12,710 nt of DNA, taken from assembly GCA_013365325.1 (NCBI GenBank), contig JABVXV010000716.1, positions 1 to 12,710 on the forward strand. The letters are read 5' to 3'. Numbering within the stretch: position 1 is the stretch's first letter; the number at the start of each line of letters is the position of its first letter. This stretch comes from Dipetalonema caudispina. Its lineage: Eukaryota > Nematoda > Chromadorea > Rhabditida > Onchocercidae. A program made the translations under genes and the position numbers. Under the pieces are notes generated by a model. It saw nothing but the letters and a program-made list of their open reading frames with translations, was not told the DNA's origin and searched no databases. Positions 1 to 6,060 of the stretch are shown in pieces.

Positions 1-129
1 TTTTCATATTGATATACCGGGAGGTAAGGGCAAATTTGTGTTACCGATAATTTGGTCTATACCGCTTAAACCCATAACTTTTATTCGGTGCAACGAAATA
101 ATGCATCCTGTTATATTTCCAAGCCTTAA
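1..129 (+). pseudogene. Decayed C-terminus of a ground-like (GL) domain gene, cut by the window start
   Basis: Reading the + strand in the frame of the TGT at 37-39 gives a GL-domain tail that aligns without gaps to gene A of this window. From that Cys to the end, about 16 of 30 positions are identical, including LxYTA, the H and F before the third Cys position, VQ, NN and SCY. The terminal stop TAA is at 127-129. Three stops interrupt the frame: TGA at 10-12, TAA at 25-27 and TAA at 67-69. The last sits where gene A has Gln (CAA), so it fits a single C-to-T change. The third conserved GL Cys is Tyr (TAT at 82-84), yet the 15 and 9 residue spacing of the family is kept. The copy is closer to gene A than to gene B and lies tail-to-tail with gene A. 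Upstream exons, if they survive, lie outside the window. Seen: frame, stops, alignment. Inferred: loss of function. Confidence 0.8.
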
Positions 130-1114
130 TAAATTCTTCAACAAATTAATTACTCCTTTGAATATTTCTATGACAAATAAACATTTCCATTTCTCAATAA
201 AATGACCAATAGTTCAAAAATGACAGGTTAATCGGGTGGATTCTGATTAATTCGCTTAATTTCTATCCAGTAATATTAATTATCCAAAACAATGATAACA
301 TGGTGCAATTTTTATGCATATTGCGTCGACAATATCAAATGAACGCTGGAAATAACTGCCATTCGGTGACATTTTAAGATGTCATCGATGTGTATATATC
401 AGTGGAAATTAGATTATTTTATTTTTCCTTCTTTCATTGTATTCAGTGATCAAGAACTGGTCACATTTATTGTTGTGAATATTATCGATATATGCGATCA
501 GATATTTCAGGACACTTGTTGAATTTTTAATAATTAGAATTCAGTGTTATTTTTTTTTTTCATTTATCAATTTCTTCTTCTGAACAATTCAAAGGATTTC
601 AAAACATTAAACTTTGATAATGTTACTTCTTGAGAAAATATGGATCAATGGAAAAGTTAATTGGATCAAATGAATGGGAAGTGATGAAATGAGTTATTTT
701 TCAATCATAGATTTTAATTTCACATTTGTTAGGAATAAAATGCAAATTTTGTGAAAGAATTATAATGCCTTAATTCTCTCTATCATTTTTTTTTTTTTTT
801 TTTTTTTTTGCATTTATAAAATAAAAAATTGGAATTAGATGGAAATATTAGCATATATATATATGTTTAAAGTTTAATTTTTCCATTACCGTTTTCTCTT
901 CCTTTCACTCTTCTTTCTTATTAATTAAGTTATTTTATTGCAGCAAATAAAGTGTGAATTCAAATGATAGTCCACTTTTTTTTGGCTATTTTTAACTCTT
1001 ACAAAAATGAATATAATATTAAATTAAATGAATTAAAGTGGAGGAAAAAATGTAAATACTTAACAATCATTTTGGATAATTTCTTTTCAGCTTATATAAT
1101 CAACCATTTGATTA
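130..1114. other. Intergenic region between the GL relic and gene A
   Basis: No convincing gene is visible on either strand. The stretch is AT-rich, with a T24 run at 786-809, shorter T-tracts near 550, and a short palindrome GACAT/ATGTC near 368-383. A slightly GC-richer patch at about 300-400 has a 30-codon open frame on the - strand (about MSPNGSYFQRSF at its start), but it has no splice signals or family resemblance, so it is not called. Part of the region must be 3' flank for both convergent units. Confidence 0.6.
786..809. repeat. T24 homopolymer run
   Basis: There are 24 consecutive T residues in the intergenic region between the GL relic and gene A. The length is likely polymorphic and prone to sequencing error. 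On the - strand it would be an A-run, but nothing next to it suggests a retroposon. Confidence 0.9.
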
Positions 1115-1120
1115 TTTATT
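1115..1120 (-). terminator. Poly(A) signal AATAAA of gene A
   Basis: A canonical AATAAA on the - strand lies 74 bases beyond the gene A stop codon. That is a normal distance for a nematode 3' end. AT-richness makes chance matches common, so the position is the main support. Confidence 0.5.
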
Positions 1121-1193
1121 GAAGACTGAAAAATGTCTATATATTATGCAAATACAGTAAGGATTAATAATTTTATAGGAAAAAAAAAAAAAC

Positions 1194-1376
1194 TTATAAA
1201 GGCCTAAAAACATAACAGGATACATTATTTTGTTGAACCAAACAAAAATCATGAGCTTGAGCGGTATAAGCTAAATCACCGGTATCACAAAAGATACTGT
1301 ATGAATTGGTAGGATATTTTGCTGTTAATGCTTTTTGAATCATTTCTTTAGCCAACCAAACATCATCAACCAAATT
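1194..1376 (-). other. Gene A exon 3: C-terminal two-thirds of the GL domain
   Basis: This exon is 183 bases, coding 60 residues plus stop, and enters in phase 0 after ATTACAG. It begins NLVDDVW and carries cysteines C180, C195 and C204. It is too short for a simple ORF list and was found by translating the - strand and matching it to gene B's last exon, which also begins with Asn and has the same Cys spacing. Confidence 0.9.
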
Positions 1377-2765
1377 CTGTAATATTCATATAAATTTTAT
1401 CCATTATTATTTTTTGAAATGATATTATTTTGGCTTCAAAAAAAAAGATACAATAAATGATAAATCTATCCTATAGGATAAATTTTTCTTTTTTTTTTTT
1501 TTTTTGCAAAAAATTCAACGATGTAACTAAATTGAGAAGAAATTGAATTAAAGTTTTGTCATAAGTCATAGTTAAATAATATCGCTTTAAAATTGATAAA
1601 AATTAAACTCTTACGATTTTGAAATTGAAATTATTAAAAGATTCCTTAATATTTGCTAACCCTTGCTTTATCTAATTGAATAGTTGTACAATAAAATGGG
1701 TCACTTTTTGTATTTCGATTTTTTTCGTTTTTAGAAATTATTCTCAAACTGTAAGCAAAATTTCACTTTCAACTAATCAGCTATGTATTTGAGTAATCGT
1801 TAGAAATGCTAAAATGGTAATTATTAACGTAAACAGTTCTAACTGAGATATTAATCGGTTTCGGTTAAGATATTTATTGGTGTAAATTGTTTTTCTTTTT
1901 TTTCTTTCCCCTATTAAGCTGCATTTTTTTTTTAAGATGAAACTTTGATATAAATAATAAAAATTATAGTAGCTTAATTAATTTGTAAATAATTAAACAT
2001 AATAAATACCATCATTTAAAGTGATACTATATTATTATATCATAAATGCAATACCTGTTTAATAATACTTCGTAATTCAATATTGTTACAAAGTGGATCA
2101 TCATTTAAGCTTTGCGTGCTTCTTGCAGAAGCACGAGCTTGTACTGCACGCCGTCTTCGAGAGAAAAAACGGCATTGACTTTTGCAAGGCTTACAGCAAG
2201 AATCCGGACCAGGTGGCGCAGGCTTAAAAAACAAAAAATTTCATAAATTTATGTATTTTCTCAAATTGCAGTATGTTTTCCTTTTTATTTTTATTTATTT
2301 ATTTTTTTTTTTTCAATGATTGTTAAATTCTTCGTTTTTCTTTTTCGTTTAAGAATGAGAAAGGCTAATTTTTTGGAGAAATTATAGTGAAAGATATTGG
2401 CAATAAATGTATTTGAGAAATCTTTGGAATCTAATAAAAAATTGAAATAATTTTAAAATAAATAAAAAAGTATTAAAATTTACCGGTAAACAAGGACAAG
2501 GTGGTGGTGGTGGTGGTGGTGGTGGTAGTGGTGGTAGTGGTGGAGGACATGGTAAACAAGGCATTGGACAAGGACACATTGGTGGTAGTAATGGTGGTAA
2601 TGCAGGACATGGTGCACAAAATAATGGACAAGAGCAAGGTGCTGGTGGTTGTGGTGGAGCACATGGTGCTGGAGCATTTTGTCCACAACCATGTCCGGAT
2701 ACAACTGATACTATGATGGCGATATAAAAGATTAGCGAAGTTGTTGCAGATGATAATTGCTTCAT
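1194..2765 (-). CDS. Gene A: secreted Pro/Cys-rich protein with C-terminal ground-like domain (three exons)
   Basis: Exons are 2765-2484, 2222-2055 and 1376-1194 (stop TAA 1196-1194), giving 210 aa. Introns are GT-AG and phase 0: CCG|GTAAAT to TTTTTTAAG, and CAG|GTATTG to ATTACAG. Residues 1-24 form a signal peptide with hydrophobic core LIFYIAIIVSVV. Residues 25-100 are a Pro/Cys low-complexity region of CP and CPxPC units with nine Pro in a row at about 81-89. Residues 101-137 are a linker with a CCxxCxxxC cluster (C103, C104, C107, C111) followed by RRRR at 116-119. The GL domain occupies about 138-207, with cysteines C139, C180, C195 and C204, and ends SCYVFRPL. GL (Pfam Ground-like) proteins are nematode-specific, Hedgehog-related secreted proteins without the autoprocessing Hint domain, generally tied to epidermis and extracellular matrix. 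The start was chosen because it opens the signal peptide and lies 9 bases after an AG acceptor. The exact orthologue is not recognised, so no symbol is given. Confidence 0.92.
1377..2054 (-). other. Gene A intron 2 (678 bases)
   Basis: The donor is CAG|GTATTG at the high-coordinate end and the acceptor is ATTACAG at the low-coordinate end. The content is AT-rich with T-runs around 1488-1505, 1900-1910 and 1926-1933. No gene, RNA or clear repeat is seen inside it. It splits the GL domain at the same residue as intron 2 of gene B. Confidence 0.85.
2055..2222 (-). other. Gene A exon 2: CCxxC linker, RRRR site and start of the GL domain
   Basis: This exon is 168 bases and 56 codons, phase 0 on both sides, flanked by TTTTTTAAG and CAG|GTATTG. 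It encodes PAPPGPDSCCKPC, then the basic run RRRR, then the first GL cysteine in PLCNNIEL. Its higher G+C stands out sharply from the flanking introns. Confidence 0.9.
2500..2526 (+). repeat. (GGT)9 trinucleotide repeat inside gene A coding sequence
   Basis: Nine exact GGT units on the + strand read as CCA codons on the - strand and encode the nine-proline run at about residues 81-89. Imperfect GGT/AGT/GGA units continue to about 2545 and recur near 2581-2605 and 2640-2655. The repeat keeps the frame, so changes in copy number would alter protein length without breaking it. Confidence 0.9.
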
Positions 2766-2774
2766 GATTATGAT

Positions 2775-2782
2775 CTAGACAG
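2775..2782 (-). promoter_or_regulatory. Probable trans-splice (SL) acceptor of gene A
   Basis: The - strand reads TGTCTAG, then nine bases, then the ATG. In nematodes an AG acceptor a few bases before the start codon is typical of spliced-leader addition. The polypyrimidine character is weaker than at gene B. A cis-spliced untranslated upstream exon is the alternative. Confidence 0.45.
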
Positions 2783-3347
2783 TAATCATTTAGTTAATAG
2801 TCAAAATTTAAATTTAACACAACTTCGGAAACGTTAAAAATATCGTTCACATAATTCTCTTTTATTTTGTCGAATATCCAATACAATACGTAAATACTTT
2901 GCTAAACGAGTAATTAGCATAATATTGCTACATATTCTTACTAGTAATAATTAATATAAGATTAAAAATTACTACAAAAATTTGACTACTGCAAATTGTA
3001 ATACACAATAGGATAGGATCTATAAATTAAAAAAAAAAAATTAAATAAATCTACAATAAAAAATGCCAAAAGTATTTTCCTAAATTGTATTTATCCTTAA
3101 AATTTAACAAAACATATAAATGAGAATAGGAACGTTGAAAAGAAAAGAAAAAAAAAATTGTTGAAATTTATTTGATTAATTAAAATATTGACAAGAAAGG
3201 AAATAAATAAGGGACAATATCTGAGACTACAACTACCTACCACTACTTCAGTGGATGATGTAGTAATTGAACAACAGTAAACTCCTTTTAAATGATCCTT
3301 AATAGCGATTCTTCCGTTGATTTTTGATCAATGCAACAGTAGTGATA

Positions 3348-3350
<3 letters not shown>

Positions 3351-3380
<30 letters not shown>
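3351..3380. repeat. A30 homopolymer run
   Basis: There are thirty consecutive A residues starting right after a TATGT, about 55 bases before a (GT)n tract. It could be the poly(A) tail of an old retroposed sequence, but the bases before it resemble no element I recognise. Confidence 0.85.
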
Positions 3381-3382
<2 letters not shown>

Positions 3383-3436
3383 GGGACCATTTTGTTGTCA
3401 ACTTGTTTTAATTTATATAAATTTATATGTATCTGG

Positions 3437-3454
3437 GTGTCTGTGTGTGTGTGT

Positions 3455-3495
<41 letters not shown>

Positions 3496-3502
3496 TGTGT
3501 GG
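3437..3502. repeat. (GT)n dinucleotide microsatellite
   Basis: A nearly pure GT run with an AT interruption near 3459 and a GGGTATGTGTGGG edge. Open frames read through it on both strands are low-complexity artefacts. Confidence 0.9.
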
Positions 3503-4700
3503 GCATATATTGAATTTTGCATATATCGAAGTATTTTAACACAAAAGACATGAATGTCTTAATGTGGAAAAATTGTTTTTCGTTTCTTTCATTTTCAAGG
3601 TTAAAATAGTATCCGCCTTCGCTAAAATTGTTGAAAATGCATGAAATCTAGTATTTAGTAGGAGGAAATAATGTAGAATAGAAATGGATAAAAAATACTA
3701 CCATTTTCCGGTTTTAAATTATAAAACTTGAAATTTTCAAAAATTTTCAATTGCTTTCAATTGTTCTATGATTGCATTATTTATTGAACAACGATATGGT
3801 AGAATATTGAAATATGCTTGAAAATATATTATAGAAGAAAAATAAAAATAATTTCAATTTAAATTTAATTTTAACGTCATATTTTAGCCCTAATTTTTGT
3901 AAGTTGATTTTTAACATAATTGCTAAAAAATTTTAGCCGAATTTTAATTTGGTTTTTAACATAATTTTCAGTTTAACTCTTAACTTTTATTTTTCATTGC
4001 ATTCATATTGCAGCAGTGCTTATTGATCATTAAATTAAAGTCCAAAATTTTAAAATTTAGATTTAAATTAAAATTTAATTTAAAATCTGGTAAATTTCTT
4101 GAAATTTTGGCATAATAATTCAATATTCCCCCCTCTAACCAGAGATTGAACAAAATTATTTCATTTCATCTTATCCATTTTCCAAAATATCTCTAGTTTC
4201 AATGAATGGCTTTGCAGTACCAGAAGTTCGGAACGTGAAGCTACGTACAAATTTACTGTAACCTGATATCACTCTTAAATTTCAACATCTATAAAAATTT
4301 CTTTCTGCTGGTAAATAACATAATTTCCAGTTCAAAAATCCCACAAATGAATATCAAACGATACAATTTGGAAGAGAATGAGATCTTCCGAAGAAAAAAA
4401 GAAACTTGAAATAAAAACTGCGGAAACAAGAAAAAGTAATGGAAGTGAGAATTTGGTTTGGGCAAAAAATTTGAAATTAGTAGTGGGGAAAACAAAAATA
4501 AAAAAAATTTTCGTAAATGAACATAGCAATGTGAATGTTAAAAATTAAAAGTGAACAAATTAAATTGTAAGTTAAAAACCTGCTAAAATAAACCAAGAAA
4601 ACTATCTCATTAATTTATTTATTTACTAATGACAGATTGCATTAGCAGTGATAAAGAAAATACAATGATGGTTTTATTCTTAACAAAAAAAAATTTTTTT

Positions 4701-4789
4701 TTTATTTAATGTGCATTGAAAAGTGAAGGGATATATCACCTAAGGGTGAATAAAGAAAAGGGTAATTTTTATTTAATGTGCATTGAAAA
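4701..4789. repeat. Short direct repeat: 22-base unit in two copies
   Basis: The unit starting TTTATTTAATGTGCATTG occurs at 4701-4722 and 4768-4789, 67 bases apart. Each copy is followed by an AAGGGTGAATAAA motif (near 4742 and 4790), closer to the repeat in the second copy. The block runs into the hairpin at 4811-4843, which shares the motif ATATCACC with 4732-4739. Together they suggest a small rearranged or foldback element. Confidence 0.7.
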
Positions 4790-4810
4790 AAGGGTGAATA
4801 AAAAAAAAAA

Positions 4811-4843
4811 GTGGAAGTAGAATATCACCTATTCTACTTCCAC
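4811..4843. repeat. Perfect 14-bp stem hairpin with 5-base loop
   Basis: Arms GTGGAAGTAGAATA (4811-4824) and TATTCTACTTCCAC (4830-4843) are exact inverse complements around TCACC. An A-run precedes and a T-run follows, so the stem can extend by several A-T pairs after one unpaired C. The GC content of the arms is well above the flanks, so this is not the trivial AT palindrome expected here. Confidence 0.9.
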
Positions 4844-5848
4844 CTTTTTTTCCTTTTTTTTTTCTATCAGTGATTTTCTCCTTCTTTCGTCATCATCATT
4901 ACCAAATTATTATCATTATTATCACCATTATCATTATCTTGTTGCCATCTTCTACCTTCTTGCCGCTATTCATATTTTCTTGTTTCATCTTCATCATCTT
5001 CTTATCGTTATCATTCATTGTTTCATTTTCAAATGACTAAAACCTGTTTGCTAAATTCTTGTCCGATTGCATCAAATATATTTGCATGCTGCATGACAAT
5101 GATAAGCAAACGTACGAAAATCAAACATTCTCAAAAAATAGTTTCTACGCTGAAAAATGAATGAAAGATGAAATGAAACGATAACCTTGAAATTATCGTT
5201 GCAATAAAGAATTTCACATTTTGACAATATTTTTGTAATTATATCCTACCATACATTTATTCTAATTATATACATTGTAGTGTAACTGTATAGTATAGTA
5301 CGGTATAATACAGTATGATCGGAAAAATGATTTTATTGTCAGTAAAACTTTTAATAGCATAGAAATGAGTAAAATTCAATAATTTTCTCTTTTTCTCATT
5401 TTGCTGCAGTAAATAACTAATAAATTATTTAAATTTTTATAATAAATGAACAACAAATTATTTATGCAAATTGCTATAGCAATGAGAAAGAAAATAAATT
5501 ACCATTTTTAATATAACTTTCATTGCAGCAGCAGAAAAAAGGAGATGAATAAATTGAAACGAATAATACTTTTAGTGCAATATTATCATCGGTATCAGTT
5601 ATCAGTACGAAAAAGTATCTGTGTTAAGTTTCCTTTTTGAATCTTAATTAAAAACATTCATATACAAATAATTTCATTTGCTATATAATAATAAATGGTA
5701 AGAGGATGATAGAATACACTCTTTCATCTGTTGCATTTTTTTTATCACTCGAACATCAAATTTCCAAGTGATAAGAAAAACCAAAATATTCATTTCATGT
5801 TTATCTCATACAAATGTGGCAAATCTATGAACGAAATTTCCAAATTTC

Positions 5849-5854
5849 TTTATT
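5849..5854 (-). terminator. Poly(A) signal AATAAA of gene B
   Basis: AATAAA on the - strand, 26 bases beyond the gene B stop codon, is in the right place for cleavage a short way downstream. It implies a very short 3' UTR, common in nematodes. Confidence 0.6.
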
Positions 5855-5880
5855 TAAAAATTTGAAATTGAGTTTAAAAT

Positions 5881-6060
5881 TCAATGACTTCTAAAAGCAT
5901 AACAGATGGTACCTCGATTAGATATTTCACAATATTCACTTGTATGTGTGACATAACTGAAGTCACCTTTGGAACAAATAACATTGTAATGCGTTGAAAA
6001 TTTTCGTTCTGCTGCTCGTTGTATTGCTCGTTTTGATCGTGATGGATCTCTTTTGATATT
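5881..6060 (-). other. Gene B exon 3: C-terminal two-thirds of the GL domain
   Basis: This exon is 180 bases, coding 59 residues plus stop, phase 0 after ATTTTAG. It begins NIKRDPSRSKR, continues through a KF pair and GDFSYV, and ends TICYAFRSH: the classic GL C-terminus. Cys spacing (15, then 9) equals that of gene A. The RSKR at 312-315 inside the domain matches a furin-type motif but may just be a basic helix. Confidence 0.92.

Larger units (their letters stand above)
2783..5848. other. Intergenic region between gene B and gene A (about 3 kb)
   Basis: No gene is called here. It holds A30 at 3351-3380, a (GT)n tract at 3437-3502, a degenerate two-copy repeat at about 3881-3966 (ATTTTAGCC at 3881 and 3930; TTTTTAACATAATT at 3908 and 3953), short direct repeats and a hairpin at 4701-4843, and a pyrimidine-rich TCA/TTA microsatellite at about 4885-5030. 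Patches of higher G+C at 4190-4270 and 5033-5164 have short open frames on both strands but no recognisable product. The 3 kb gap argues against genes A and B being in one nematode operon, where spacing is usually a few hundred bases. The gene A promoter must lie in the low-coordinate part. Confidence 0.6.

Noticed and set aside
2473..2716. Open frames of poly-Val, poly-Thr and poly-His in and opposite gene A exon 1
   Set aside because: They are alternate-frame readings of the (GGT)n repeat that encodes poly-Pro in the true frame.
3324..3539. Open frames on both strands through A30 and (GT)n
   Set aside because: They consist of homopolymer and dinucleotide repeat translations.
4190..4270. 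Possible tRNA or exon in a GC-richer patch with GTTCGGAAC
   Set aside because: No cloverleaf could be drawn around it, all frames are short, and no family is recognised.
4289..4529. Two overlapping - strand open frames of 65-68 codons, Phe/Leu-rich
   Set aside because: They are the reverse of an A-rich stretch, with no start context, splice signals or recognisable motif.
4885..5030. 39-codon Met/Lys-rich - strand frame
   Set aside because: It is a translation of the degenerate TCA/TTA microsatellite.
4636..5500. Similarity between 4636-4666 and 5470-5500 (25 of 31 positions)
   Set aside because: The match is largely A-rich low-complexity sequence and does not extend on either side.
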